Source: Sansalvadorimonas sp965243775
GTDB taxonomy: Bacteria > Pseudomonadota > Gammaproteobacteria > Pseudomonadales > Endozoicomonadaceae
Reading direction: 5' to 3'
Length of the DNA stretch: 64,000 nt
Assembly (NCBI GenBank): GCA_965243775.1
Contig: CBDEWF010000143.1
Coordinates: 182,773-246,772 of the forward strand
A program made the position numbers and the translations under genes. Positions 34,551 to 43,681 of the stretch are shown here, piece after piece. The notes beneath the pieces were generated by a model that saw only the letters and a list, made by a program, of their open reading frames with translations, did no database searches and was not told where the DNA came from. Numbering within the stretch: the stretch's first letter is position 1; every line of letters starts with the position of its first letter.

Positions 34551-35474
34551 ATGTCTTTTCTGAAGACGTCTATGAAAGGTGCTATGGCTATCGCTCTGTC
34601 CGCAGGCCTGGCCCTGACTGGTTGCTCCAAGCAGGATGAATCCAGCAATGCCAACACGGCCAGCGACCAGAAGACACTGGCCCTTGTTGTCTCTACACTG
34701 AACAATCCCTTCTTCGTCACTCTGAAGGAAGGTGCTGAAGCTGAAGCCAAGAAGCTAGGTTATACCCTGACCGTTCTGGACTCCCAGAACGACTCCGCCC
34801 GTGAAATGACCAATGTTGAAGACCTGACTGTAAAAGGTGTCAGCGCCATCCTGCTGAACCCTGCGGACTCCGATGCTGCCGGAAATGCTGTTCGTGCAGC
34901 CAATCGTGCCAATATCCCGGTTATCACACTGGATCGTGGTGCTAACGGTGGAGAGGTGAAGTCCCACGTTGCATCTGACAACGTAGCTGGCGGCAAGATG
35001 GCTGGTGACTTTATTGTTGCCCAGCTGGGTAACAAGGGCTCTGTACTGCAGCTGGAAGGTGTTCCAGGTACATCTGCAGCCCGTGACCGAGGTGAAGGCT
35101 TTATGCAGGCAGTTAAGGCCAGCAGCCTGACTCTGGCCGCCAGCCAGCCTGCTGACTTTGACCGTACCAAGGGTCTGAACGTGACTGAGAACCTGCTTCA
35201 GGCTCACCCGGATGTAAAAGCGATTTTTGCCCAGAATGACGAAATGGCTCTGGGTGCGATCAAGGCTGTTAAAGCTGCCGGCAAAGACGTGCTGGTTGTT
35301 GGTTTTGATGGTACTGACGAAGGAGTTGCTGCGGTCAAGAAGAGCGAGCTGGGTGCTACTGTGGCCCAGCAGGCTGGTATGATCGGTTCCATAGGTGTTG
35401 ATATCGCTGACAAGGTACTGAAAGGTGAAGCCGTTGAAGCTTACACCCCTGTGACCCTGCAGCTGATCAAGTAA
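34551..35474 (+). CDS. rbsB: Ribose-binding protein, lipoprotein form
   Basis: A 307-residue binding protein of the periplasmic-binding-protein type I fold. The N-terminus ends in ALTGC, a lipobox, so it is predicted to be acylated at Cys24-25 rather than freely periplasmic. TLALVVSTLNNPFFVTLKEG, VITLDRGANGG and AQNDEMALGAIKA are typical of RbsB. It starts after GAGGTAGAAGTCC. The ligand is inferred from the operon; related pentoses remain possible. Confidence 0.9.
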   Translation: MSFLKTSMKGAMAIALSAGLALTGCSKQDESSNANTASDQKTLALVVSTLNNPFFVTLKEGAEAEAKKLGYTLTVLDSQNDSAREMTNVEDLTVKGVSAILLNPADSDAAGNAVRAANRANIPVITLDRGANGGEVKSHVASDNVAGGKMAGDFIVAQLGNKGSVLQLEGVPGTSAARDRGEGFMQAVKASSLTLAASQPADFDRTKGLNVTENLLQAHPDVKAIFAQNDEMALGAIKAVKAAGKDVLVVGFDGTDEGVAAVKKSELGATVAQQAGMIGSIGVDIADKVLKGEAVEAYTPVTLQLIK

Positions 35475-35570
35475 ACCGCCACAAGCGAAACAAACAACAT
35501 CGTCCCCACTGGTCAGAGCTGGTTAAAAACAAGCCAGCCTGGCCAGAAGCCCGCAGGTAGTCGAGAAAGA

Positions 35571-36614
35571 ATGGCAACGATCAAAGATGTGGCAAAGCTT
35601 GCCGAAGTATCCATCTCCACAGTTTCCCATGTATTGAACGGTACTCGATTTGTCAGTGAGAGCGCTACAAACCGGGTTCACGCAGCAATCACAGAACTGG
35701 GCTATAAACCAAGCTCTGTTGCCCGTAGCCTGAAAACCAACCGCACCTGCACCATAGGTATGCTGACCGCGTCCAATACCAACCCGTTTTTTGCAGAGGT
35801 GATTCACGGTGTAGAAGCAACCTGTAATGAAAGGGATTATCATCTGATTCTGTGCAATTCTGGCGACTGCACAGATAAAAAAATCTCAAGTATTAAAAAC
35901 CTGGAAAAGAAACGGGTTGACGGCCTGTTGATAATGACCGCTCACAGTGAACCGGCATTTTTTGAAGTACTGCAGGACAACAGTGAAAGCCCGATGGTGA
36001 TTCTCGATTGCCAATCTTCCAATATCCGCGCCGATACCATAATGGAAGATCCGGAAGCAGGAGGCTTTGAAGCGACCCGTTATCTTATAGATCAGGGCTT
36101 TCACAAGATTGCCTGCATCAGCGGTCCCCAGAACCTCTCTCCCAGCAACGGTCGTTATGCCGGTTATTGCAAAGCCATGAAGCAGGCAGGCCTGACAATC
36201 AACCCCGACTGGGTTATCCAGGGAGAGCTGACAGCTGAGAGCGGCTACCAGGCTGCCAGACAGCTTATGTCTTCAGGAGAAACACCAGAGGCTCTATTCG
36301 CCGGTAATGACCTGATGGCCATGGGTGCTATATGTGCTTTCCAAAGCTGTGGGCTGAAGGTTCCTGAAGATATCTCTGTCATTGGCTACGACAATATCGA
36401 GCTGGCTGCCTTTACCTCTCCGCCCCTTACGACAATGAACCAGCATAAGGCTCAACTGGGTCAACTGGCCGCAGAAACCCTTATCAACAGGATTGAGAAT
36501 CCTGAGCAGCCCTTGATTATTCGAACCTTGAAGCCAACTCTGGTTGAACGCCTGTCAGTTAAAGTGAAGTCAACCCTTTCCCTGCCGGATATTGCGCTGA
36601 AAGCTTCCGCCTAA
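35571..36614 (+). CDS. rbsR: LacI-family repressor, probable RbsR
   Basis: A 347-residue regulator. The first 20 residues (ATIKDVAKLAEVSISTVSHV) are a canonical LacI helix-turn-helix, followed by LNGTRFVSESATNRV and the hinge GYKPSSVARSLKT. The rest is a sugar-binding core with GLLIMTAHSEP, DNSESPMVILD and FAGNDLMAMGA. It is the last gene of the ribose cluster and probably acts on the palindrome at 31886-31907, releasing it when ribose is bound. Confidence 0.88.
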   Translation: MATIKDVAKLAEVSISTVSHVLNGTRFVSESATNRVHAAITELGYKPSSVARSLKTNRTCTIGMLTASNTNPFFAEVIHGVEATCNERDYHLILCNSGDCTDKKISSIKNLEKKRVDGLLIMTAHSEPAFFEVLQDNSESPMVILDCQSSNIRADTIMEDPEAGGFEATRYLIDQGFHKIACISGPQNLSPSNGRYAGYCKAMKQAGLTINPDWVIQGELTAESGYQAARQLMSSGETPEALFAGNDLMAMGAICAFQSCGLKVPEDISVIGYDNIELAAFTSPPLTTMNQHKAQLGQLAAETLINRIENPEQPLIIRTLKPTLVERLSVKVKSTLSLPDIALKASA

Positions 36615-36717
36615 CGCTTTACGGGTTAGGAGGCAGGGCTGCGCTCCCATGCAGGCCCGGCAGGAGCTGATATATTTGTTGAAGGTGTTATATAAAAAAT
36701 GCCGGGAGGCAGAAAAG

Positions 36718-37041
36718 ATGAATACCGGATACAAATGGCTTCGTTCCCTCACCCTTGCTTTAGCGACGGCTTTGGCTCTGTCTGTCGGCCCGGTCTTGGC
36801 AGCAGAGGCTCCCAAGGAAAACCCCGGCATTTTTGCCATGACGGGCGATCTGATGCTGGCCCGACCACTGATGCTGGCCACAACAGTGCTTGGTACTGCG
36901 ATATTTGTTGTAAGCTCCCCCTTCTCTCTCCTGGGAGGCAACATCAAGGATGCGGCCAACACTCTGGTTTATGATCCTTTCAAGGCTACATTTGTACGTT
37001 GCCTGGGCTGTGCCCACCCTAGGGAAGACAGTATAAAATAG
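36718..37041 (+). CDS. Small secreted or anchored protein
   Basis: A 107-residue protein from ATG 36718, with GGGAGGC upstream; a longer frame to 36649 lacks a ribosome site. A signal peptide ends near LAAEAP (residue 28). The mature part has a hydrophobic segment (LMLATTVLGTAIFVVSSPFSLLGG) and ends TLVYDPFKATFVRCLGC. Similar small proteins are often named multidrug transporters in databases without evidence. Function unknown. A strong hairpin follows. Confidence 0.65.
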   Translation: MNTGYKWLRSLTLALATALALSVGPVLAAEAPKENPGIFAMTGDLMLARPLMLATTVLGTAIFVVSSPFSLLGGNIKDAANTLVYDPFKATFVRCLGCAHPREDSIK

Positions 37042-37055
37042 CCCCTTCTCAAACA

Positions 37056-37085
37056 GAGGGTAAAGCCCTTAAGGGCTTTACCCTC
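37056..37085 (+). terminator. Perfect palindromic terminator hairpin
   Basis: Two 15-base arms (GAGGGTAAAGCCCTT and its complement) with no spacer, 15 bases after the preceding stop codon. The T-run is short. Confidence 0.65.
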
Positions 37086-37255
37086 TTCCCAGAAGAAATC
37101 CATCCAGCAGTTTTACCTCTTTTTCATATCTCTACTTGTCACGCCTCAACGAATACCCTCGACATCTGACATATAGTTCTGCAGCAACAGCTAGGAGCCT
37201 GTTAGTCTGCTAAATATTAAGTCAGGGAAAAATAATCAGAACAGGGAATCTCTCA

Positions 37256-38017
37256 ATGGAACCTTCTCCGGTCAACCATTCCACTCCAGATACTATTGAT
37301 AACCACCACCCTTCGCAGGGCTCGCTGGAGAAAGGAGTAGCGGGCGACTACCTGTTTTCAGTCAGGGCAATTCTGAGGGAGTCTTGGGAGAAAACCAAAG
37401 GTGCCAAGCTGGCTATTCACCTTGGTTATCTGGTGGTGTTTGCTGTTTCTATCGCTTTAATATTGGCATCTGCAGTACTTTTCTTCTTTATAGGCCCCGA
37501 GAACGAAACTGCCGGTGGCGCAGGAGGAGCCGTGGGAATGGTTATGCAGCTTGCTTTGACTGCTGTCTGCCTGCCCATGTGGGCCGGACTGACTATGATT
37601 GGAATTCGCCGGGCGGTTGATCAGCCTCTCTCCTACAAATCCCCCCTGCAGTATTTCCACAAGACCCTGCCAATGATCGCTATGTATATTCTGATGACAA
37701 TTTTTATGGTGATTGGATTCCTGTTGCTGATCATTCCCGGCATTTATCTGATGATGGCCTATATGCTCTCCTATCCGCTTATGGTTGAGAAAAATTTGGG
37801 AATCTGGAGTTCCATGGAAACCTCTCGCAGAGCGATTACCCACAGATGGTTCCGCTTTACCGGTCTGTTCTTTATCCTGGGGCTACTCAATATAATTGCC
37901 TTGATTCCACTGGGGATAGGGCTTATCTGGACCATTCCCATGACCCATGTGGCTATTGGCATTGCTTATCGCAATATGTTTGGCGTTGAGACTGATTCAA
38001 ACGGCATGAGTGCTTAA
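37256..38017 (+). CDS. Multi-span membrane protein, unknown
   Basis: A 253-residue inner-membrane protein with a 45-residue soluble N-terminus and about five to six hydrophobic segments. GYLVVFAVSIALILASAVLF, LLLIIPGIYLMMAYMLSYPL and GLLNIIALIPLGIGLIWTIP are the clearest. IIPGIYL....YPLMVE...G.W.SMETSRR resembles the glycerophosphodiester-linked DUF975/YciC-like group found in many gammaproteobacteria. The role is not established. It stands alone between terminators. Confidence 0.7.
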   Translation: MEPSPVNHSTPDTIDNHHPSQGSLEKGVAGDYLFSVRAILRESWEKTKGAKLAIHLGYLVVFAVSIALILASAVLFFFIGPENETAGGAGGAVGMVMQLALTAVCLPMWAGLTMIGIRRAVDQPLSYKSPLQYFHKTLPMIAMYILMTIFMVIGFLLLIIPGIYLMMAYMLSYPLMVEKNLGIWSSMETSRRAITHRWFRFTGLFFILGLLNIIALIPLGIGLIWTIPMTHVAIGIAYRNMFGVETDSNGMSA

Positions 38018-38056
38018 GCGGCGTTTAATACCTGAGCCATAGAACGGGCAGAGTCT

Positions 38057-39073
38057 ATGGCTCAAACAGACTCAATAAAGACAGTTCTGAGGGAGAAGGA
38101 CTTGCAGCCCTTTCGATCCATAACAATAAATAGAAAACCAAATAGAAAACCAAATACAAAGCTATTCACTGTAATCCTGTTTATTTTCCTTACAGGCTGT
38201 TCATCCCTGCCCATCCAGTACACCCCCAGCCAGAACTACAATAACCGGGTCAGATACTTGGTACTGCACTTTACTGCGGCCAACTTTGAAAAATCCATGA
38301 ACTACATGGTTGATGAACACCGGGTCAGCTCCCACTACCTGATTCCTGAAAATCATGATGACACCTATCAGAATCCGCTCAGAATCTTCCAGCTGGTCGA
38401 TGAATCCTTCCGGGCCTGGCATGCTGGTGTCAGTCACTGGGATGGGCAGGATAACCTGAACGATCTCTCTATTGGCATAGAACTGGTCAATGTGCCCGAC
38501 TGCCACCAGCAGCCAGAAGAGATATTCGAACCAGAGTTCCGGGCTGATCAGGATTACGGAAACCGTTACTGCTTCTACCCGGATTATGACCCGGAACAGA
38601 TTCAGCTGCTGATAACCCTGATCAGGAAAATCCGGAAACAGTATCCAGAAATATCCCCCACTAATATTGTTGGACACTCTGATATCGCACCATCACGAAA
38701 ACTCGACCCGGGGCCACGCTTTCCCTGGTACCACCTTTATAAAGAGGGAATTGGTGCCTGGTATGACAATAAAACGGTAACCCGGTACTGGCATGATTTT
38801 TCTGCCAAACCACCCTCACTGACTCTGATTCAGCTGGCCCTGCAGGAGTACGGTTATAACATCAAGGCAACTGGTAAGATGGATGATCAGACCAGTGATG
38901 TTCTGGTGGCCTTCCAGACCCACTTTCTTCCCTGGCAGATTGATGGTGATGCCGACCTGATGACAACAGCGACGGTGTTCGCACTGCTGGAGAAATACCA
39001 TCCAGACCGAAGCAGAGATCTTACGGCGTTATATCAGGCAGAGCAGGATGAAGAGCAGAATCGTAAGCGGTAA
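38057..39073 (+). CDS. N-acetylmuramoyl-L-alanine amidase, AmiD type lipoprotein
   Basis: A 338-residue protein. An unusually long polar N-terminus precedes a signal with lipobox LTGC (Cys48), predicting an outer-membrane lipoprotein. The Amidase_2 domain follows with LVLHFTAANF (zinc His), HYLI, WHAGVSHWDGQ, SIGIELVN and VGHSDIAPSRKLDPGP, which carries the second His and the Asp. The C-terminal 70 residues form a peptidoglycan-binding domain (LALQEYGYNIKATGKMDDQT). It cleaves the amide between muramic acid and L-alanine in wall recycling, as in AmiD. The true start may lie within the first 30 codons. Confidence 0.88.
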   Translation: MAQTDSIKTVLREKDLQPFRSITINRKPNRKPNTKLFTVILFIFLTGCSSLPIQYTPSQNYNNRVRYLVLHFTAANFEKSMNYMVDEHRVSSHYLIPENHDDTYQNPLRIFQLVDESFRAWHAGVSHWDGQDNLNDLSIGIELVNVPDCHQQPEEIFEPEFRADQDYGNRYCFYPDYDPEQIQLLITLIRKIRKQYPEISPTNIVGHSDIAPSRKLDPGPRFPWYHLYKEGIGAWYDNKTVTRYWHDFSAKPPSLTLIQLALQEYGYNIKATGKMDDQTSDVLVAFQTHFLPWQIDGDADLMTTATVFALLEKYHPDRSRDLTALYQAEQDEEQNRKR

Positions 39074-39347
39074 TTTCTACCCATCTGGTTGTCTTGCTGG
39101 ATCAGGTGTAATCCTGATGCAATCCCTCTTTGGTGAATGTTGATACTCTTAGCATTTAACCAATAAGTCAGAGATGCTGACTATACCAGCAACCATTGTG
39201 CTTAAGTTGACTCTGATATGAACCTCAGACGGTACTTCCAAGTACCGCTATGTCCACAAAAATATTTGACACTCTTCGTATATTAATATTTGTTATAGCT
39301 GAAAAGAGAAATTGTGATCACCTTTTTGTAGGAATAGATACAGTCTT

Positions 39348-41153
39348 TTATGTCCCCCCCCCTCTTTTGTTCCGCTTACCCTTGCCCTTGCCCTTGCCCT
39401 TGCCCTTGCCCTTGCCCTTGCCCTTGCCCTTGCCCTTGCCCTTGCCCTTGCAGCGCGCATCCGTGCTGCCCCGGCGGTGGGATTCAAGAAGCCTCACCGA
39501 ATCAAAGGACAGGCCGCAGCCACAGGTGGTGTTCAGCTTGCCCTTGCAACGCGCATCCGTGCTGCCCCGGCGGTGGGATTCAAGAAGGCTCACCGAATCA
39601 AAGGACAGGCCGCAGCCACAGGTGGTGTTGCGCTTGCCCTTGCAGCGTGCATCCGTGCTGCTCAGGCGGTGGGATTCAAGAAGGCTCACCGAATCAAAGG
39701 ACAGGCCGCAGCCACCACAGGTGGTGTTCAGCTTGCCCTTGCAGCGCGCATTCGTGCTGCCCCGGCGGTGGGAGTTAAGAAGGCTCGCCGAATCAAAGGA
39801 CAGGCCGCAGCCACAGGTGGTGTTCTGCTTGCCCTTGCCCTTGCAACGTGCATCCGTGCTGCCCAGGCGGTGGGAGGTAAGAAGGCTCACCGAATCAAAG
39901 GACAGGCCGCAGCCACAGGTGGTGTTGCGCTTGCCCTTGCAGCGCGCATCCGTGCTGCCCTGGCGGTGGGATTCAAGAAGGCTGGCCGAATCAAAGGACA
40001 GGCCGCAGCCACAGGTGGTGTTCCGCTTGCCCTTGCAACGCGCATCCGTGCTGCCCTGGCGGTGAGATTTAAGAAGGTTCACCGAATCAAAGGACAGGCC
40101 GCAGCCACAGGTGGTGTTGCGCTTGCCCTTGCAGCGCGCATCCGTGCTGCCCCGGCGGTGGGATTCAAGAAGGTTCACCGAATCAAAGGACAGGCCGCAG
40201 CCACAGGTGGTGTTGCGCTTGCCCTTGCAGCGCGCATCCGTGCTGCCTTGGCGGTGGGAGTTAAGAAGGTTCACCGAATCAAAGGACAGGCCGCAGCCAC
40301 AGGTGGTGTTCTGCTTGCCCTTGCAACGCGCATCCGTGCTGCCCTGGCGGTGGGAGGTAAGAAGGTTCACCGAATCAAAGGACAGGCCGCAGCCACAGGT
40401 GGTGTTGCGCTTGCCCTTGCAGCGCGCATCCGTGCTGCCCCGGCGGTGGGAGTTAAGAAGGCTCACCGAATCAAAGGACAGGTCGCAGCCACAGGTGGTG
40501 TTGCGCTTCTTCCTGAATACTGCAGCTTGTTCACTTTGCGTCACTATTTCCACTTCCAGAGTGAGAGGACTGTCGTAACCTGGATAACTTTCAACGGAAG
40601 TGGTAACAGAGGGTTCTTTTTCAACCACCCTCTGGCAATGAATTTTCCAGGCCAGTAGCTCAGGATTGAGAGACATCCTAAGTGGACCCCATGATTCTTT
40701 TTCAACCACCCTCTGGCAATGAATTTTCCAGGCCAGTAGCTCAGGATTGAGAGACATCCTAAGTGGACCCCATGATTCTTTTTCAATGTTCACCTCATCT
40801 GTTTCAGGTGGCGGGGTGCCTGAACGGGACGTTGCTGTGCAAGCTGATCCTGGAGCACTCAATTTGAGGGTGTCATCATCCAGGTGTGGCACCCTTATTC
40901 GGGATGCACTTTCAATGCCCCGACATTCGAAACCTTCACCTGAAACAGGCACACAGTAAGTATCATCCAGTGGGTGGGCCGCTGAGGCGTGAGTGCGTAT
41001 GACTCCTGTTGAGAGAATCTCTGTCTCCCCTTCGCCTGCGGGTAAAACGAGAGTGCAGCTCTCCTGCTTATTTGTACCTGAACTGGCAGGTTGAACTGTG
41101 GCAATGACCAGGACAAGGCAAAAGTATGTTGGCTTTAACAATCCAGAAAACAA
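39348..41153 (-). CDS. Predicted secreted protein with eleven zinc-finger-like repeats
   Basis: About 601 residues from TTG 41153, preceded by AGGGAAG. A signal peptide (FCLVLVIATVQPASS) ends near residue 25. Residues 28-215 hold an N-terminal region with a direct 27-residue duplication. Eleven repeats of 32 residues follow, each with C-x-C-x3-F-x5-L-x2-H-x8-C (for example CGCGLSFDSVSLLESH then RRGSTDARC). The Cys/Phe/Leu/His spacing is that of a classical C2H2 finger, except C-x-C instead of C-x2-C (one repeat has C-x2-C) and a distal Cys. The tail is twelve Lys-Gly pairs, then RNKRGGGT. Metal binding and DNA or RNA binding are inferred. I know no bacterial family with this layout. Confidence 0.65.
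   Translation of the reverse strand: MFSGLLKPTYFCLVLVIATVQPASSGTNKQESCTLVLPAGEGETEILSTGVIRTHASAAHPLDDTYCVPVSGEGFECRGIESASRIRVPHLDDDTLKLSAPGSACTATSRSGTPPPETDEVNIEKESWGPLRMSLNPELLAWKIHCQRVVEKESWGPLRMSLNPELLAWKIHCQRVVEKEPSVTTSVESYPGYDSPLTLEVEIVTQSEQAAVFRKKRNTTCGCDLSFDSVSLLNSHRRGSTDARCKGKRNTTCGCGLSFDSVNLLTSHRQGSTDARCKGKQNTTCGCGLSFDSVNLLNSHRQGSTDARCKGKRNTTCGCGLSFDSVNLLESHRRGSTDARCKGKRNTTCGCGLSFDSVNLLKSHRQGSTDARCKGKRNTTCGCGLSFDSASLLESHRQGSTDARCKGKRNTTCGCGLSFDSVSLLTSHRLGSTDARCKGKGKQNTTCGCGLSFDSASLLNSHRRGSTNARCKGKLNTTCGGCGLSFDSVSLLESHRLSSTDARCKGKRNTTCGCGLSFDSVSLLESHRRGSTDARCKGKLNTTCGCGLSFDSVRLLESHRRGSTDARCKGKGKGKGKGKGKGKGKGKGKGKGKRNKRGGGT
39354..39362. repeat. Nine-base poly-C tract at the 3' end of the repeat-protein gene
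   Basis: Nine consecutive C on the plus strand encode the last three Gly codons of the zinc-finger-like protein, four bases before its stop codon. Slippage by one base would change the C-terminus. Confidence 0.8.
39379..39450. repeat. Twelve CCCTTG hexanucleotides
   Basis: An uninterrupted array of twelve CCCTTG units encodes twelve Lys-Gly pairs on the minus strand. Copy-number change keeps the frame and alters tail charge. Confidence 0.95.
39451..40505. repeat. Tandem 96-bp array of zinc-finger-like units
   Basis: Eleven units of mostly 96 bp, each containing CCGAATCAAAGGACAGGCCG on the plus strand. One unit is six bases longer (an extra Lys-Gly pair) and one has three extra bases (an extra Gly giving C-x2-C). 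The near-identity means recent amplification. Confidence 0.92.
40614..40775. repeat. 81-bp direct duplication
   Basis: Units 40614-40694 and 40695-40775 are essentially identical and start TTCTTTTTCAACCACC. They encode two copies of a 27-residue block (containing WGPLRMSLNPELLAWKIHCQ) before the finger array. Confidence 0.9.
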
Positions 41154-41210
41154 GTCAGCTTCCCTGAACCAAACCAGCCTTAAAGGTTAGCAGAACAGTC
41201 AGGGGCCATT

Positions 41211-41714
41211 TTAAACCCGGTTGATTTCTATGCTCTGAACATTCCAGGGAAGCAACTGCTCAATATCTTCAACAGATTTCACGGAAGGCAACTGGGTAAA
41301 AACCTCTTTCAGGTAAGCATAGGGTTCCACACCACAAGCTTTGGCGGTTTCAATCAGGCTGTACAGATTGGCACTGGCATCGGCCCCTTTCTGGCTGTTG
41401 CTGAACAGCCATGCCTTGCGCCCCATTACAAAAGGCCGGATCGCATTTTCTGCCAGGTTGTTGTCAGTCTGAACTTTCAGATGGATACCTGAAGGTAAAG
41501 TTAAAGTCACTGTCGTCAGCCTGTTTGTTTCTGGGGTCACGGAAAGAGGGACCAGCTTACCCCGTGAGGACTGGTCACGGAATTTCCGTTTCCAGTAAGA
41601 CAACTGGTGAGAGTTCAGGTTGTTCTGCTGGCACCATGCTGTTTGTGTCAGGCTGGATTCCTGTCACTGTTGAAGGCAGTCGCGCCAGAGAAATTCCAGA
41701 GATTCTGAAGACAT
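41211..41714 (-). pseudogene. IS66-family relic (tnpA joined to the end of tnpC)
   Basis: Reading from ATG 41714, the frame starts like an IS66 accessory TnpA (MSSESLEFLWRDCLQQ), meets an in-frame TGA after residue 16, then continues with SSLTQTAWCQQNNLNSHQLS and YWKRKFRDQ. Without a break it passes into NNLAENAIRPFVMGRKAWLF and SLIETAKACGVEPYAYL, which is the extreme C-terminus of the TnpC transposase. The whole of tnpB and most of tnpC are therefore deleted. It marks an old IS66 insertion next to the zinc-finger-like gene. Confidence 0.85.
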
Positions 41715-41859
41715 TGGGGAGTTCCTGATGAAAAATCAGGATCATAAACAGGGAATTGATGGAAATTAATGTGGGGAGGAATTATCGCTTACGCAGAATC
41801 AAAAAGGGGCTCGGGTGAGCCCCAGTATTCCAGAGTAAAACCGCAGTATTGATACCTGG

Positions 41860-43458
41860 TCAGAACAGCACGGCATCATAGGTCAGGAAGATACCAAAGC
41901 CTTCCAGCTCAGCCTGATTGGTTTCATAGCCACCAGCAATCCTGGCAGTGAACCCGGAAAGAGGTCCTTCTGTCCAGGCATACTTCACTTCAAAGATGGT
42001 CTCTTCGTAGCTGTCCTTACCTGTCAGGTAGTAGCTGACATCCCCATTCGCCAAAACCTGATCCATATCGATGTCTTTGGCGCGGGAATGAATCATGCTG
42101 GTATTCAGGCCATCCAGCCCGAAATTCTTCCAGTTGTAAGCAATTGCCAGGGAGTAAGTGGTCTGGTTGGCGTTATCCCACTCGTTGATCAGGGTCTCGT
42201 CTGAGAGCAGGTCAATCATACCGCCCCCCCAGCGACCAACCCCGGCGTTATAGAAGCCGTCATTACCCACCTTCAGGGCACCAACTCCCACAAACAGAGC
42301 ATCATACTGAAGGCCCAGCACGATATCTGTAGCAGTGGATTTATGGTCTGGCAGGGCCATCCCAAACTTGTTCTCAAAATCACCTTCGGCCTTCTGCCAG
42401 CTGTGGCTGCCCAGCAGCACCAGCATATAGTCCTGATCCCTGCCTTCTGGCACATCCATACCCAGCATGGACAAGGGCAGACCAGTTTCTACCTGCAGGA
42501 TATTGGTACGCATATAGTTATCTGACCAGGTGGTTTCCGCCTTCAGGTTGCCATAGTCAGACTTGTAGTCCGCCCCCAGGGAGTAGGTGCTGTTAAAGTC
42601 AGCCTTTTGGAAATAGGAGACATCATCAATATCAATAAAGTCTTCCTGGTTAGTCTCGGAATAGCCCTTCAGATCCAGTCCATAAACTTCCAGGCTATCC
42701 CACTTACCACTGACCATGGTGCCCTTATACTGGTAATCCATCAGCCACTCATGGGGATCACGCATAAAGTGGGGTAAATCCAGCTGCATCCTGCCATGAC
42801 GCAGACCAATATGTCTGTCCTCATCACCAAAACGCAGTTTCACGTTGGCAATGGAAAGGCGGCTCATATTCTGGCGACCATCATGGGGAGCCAGTTTGCT
42901 CCCGGTACCAGGGCTGGCTACAACTCTGCCGCCATTGGTACCGAGATCAAAACCAATAACATCGTAGAGATAGCCGGAACGGAAATGGGTCCAGAGACCG
43001 AAGCCAGTTTCGCGGACGTCCCCATCATTTTTCACTTCATCTGTAAGACTTGAGCTCAAGCCTTGATTAATGGCTCCAACTGCTGCATCCGAAATATTGT
43101 CATTAATGAAAGTTCTCAGCGCGGTGTCACTCATACCCTTAATTTGATCTGCAGTTAAAGCCCCAGACAGCAATGTTGATAGGGTGGAAGGATCCGCAAC
43201 TCTCATAGCACTAGCAATTTCAACAAACTGAGGCTTGCTATAACTTTTAGTAATTGTTCCCCTGTTGGGTGACAAATCAAAATGCGACATCCTCACCCGA
43301 AAATCAAAAGAAGAGTCTTCAGCAAACTTATCCCATGTGGTCTGGTTAAAGGCTTTATCAAAAACGCCAGTGGCAGCCTGGCTGTCAGCAACAACCTGTC
43401 CATACAGACTTAAGGAAACAGCAGCGATGGCAGTGGCGAGCTTTGTTGTTCTTAACAT
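41860..43458 (-). CDS. Outer-membrane porin, OprD-like
   Basis: A 532-residue protein from ATG 43458, with AGGACAAGAG upstream; a start five codons earlier is possible. The signal peptide MLRTTKLATAIAAVSLSLYG ends near QVVADS. The body is rich in alternating beta strands (FDFRVRMSHFDL, GFGLWTHFRSGYLYDVIGFD, HIGLRHGRMQLDLPH) and ends in a terminal Phe (FGIFLTYDAVLF), as required for barrel assembly. The lay-out resembles OprD-family porins for amino acids or organic acids. An insertion at about 80-145 is not typical. Substrate cannot be predicted. Confidence 0.7.
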   Translation of the reverse strand: MLRTTKLATAIAAVSLSLYGQVVADSQAATGVFDKAFNQTTWDKFAEDSSFDFRVRMSHFDLSPNRGTITKSYSKPQFVEIASAMRVADPSTLSTLLSGALTADQIKGMSDTALRTFINDNISDAAVGAINQGLSSSLTDEVKNDGDVRETGFGLWTHFRSGYLYDVIGFDLGTNGGRVVASPGTGSKLAPHDGRQNMSRLSIANVKLRFGDEDRHIGLRHGRMQLDLPHFMRDPHEWLMDYQYKGTMVSGKWDSLEVYGLDLKGYSETNQEDFIDIDDVSYFQKADFNSTYSLGADYKSDYGNLKAETTWSDNYMRTNILQVETGLPLSMLGMDVPEGRDQDYMLVLLGSHSWQKAEGDFENKFGMALPDHKSTATDIVLGLQYDALFVGVGALKVGNDGFYNAGVGRWGGGMIDLLSDETLINEWDNANQTTYSLAIAYNWKNFGLDGLNTSMIHSRAKDIDMDQVLANGDVSYYLTGKDSYEETIFEVKYAWTEGPLSGFTARIAGGYETNQAELEGFGIFLTYDAVLF

Positions 43459-43681
43459 CTCTTGTCCTTGCATATATCCTGCAACTTATTGCAGTTGGCT
43501 TCTGCACTGGAATAAAGAACCTTTTGTTTTATTCATCTGTTCTTATTATTTGAATCCAGTCGGAACTGAGAGCATCCCCTGCTCGATACGTATTCCTTTT
43601 TCAACTATTGCGAACAAAATGTTCACTCCGCCCGCAATATCCATGGACAGCAGTGTCATCCGACAATATTAAATTGAGCTA

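Noticed and set aside
39440..40510. CRISPR array
   Set aside because: Units are contiguous coding repeats with no unique spacers and no cas genes nearby.
39477..40658. Long plus-strand frames (up to 393 codons) across the repeat array
   Set aside because: The 96-bp unit is a multiple of three, so all frames stay open. Only the minus-strand frame has a signal peptide, a ribosome site and conserved Cys/His spacing.
41860..43458. Possible autotransporter or effector reading of the outer-membrane gene
   Set aside because: Signal peptide, beta-strand alternation and terminal Phe fit a simple porin; no passenger domain is seen.
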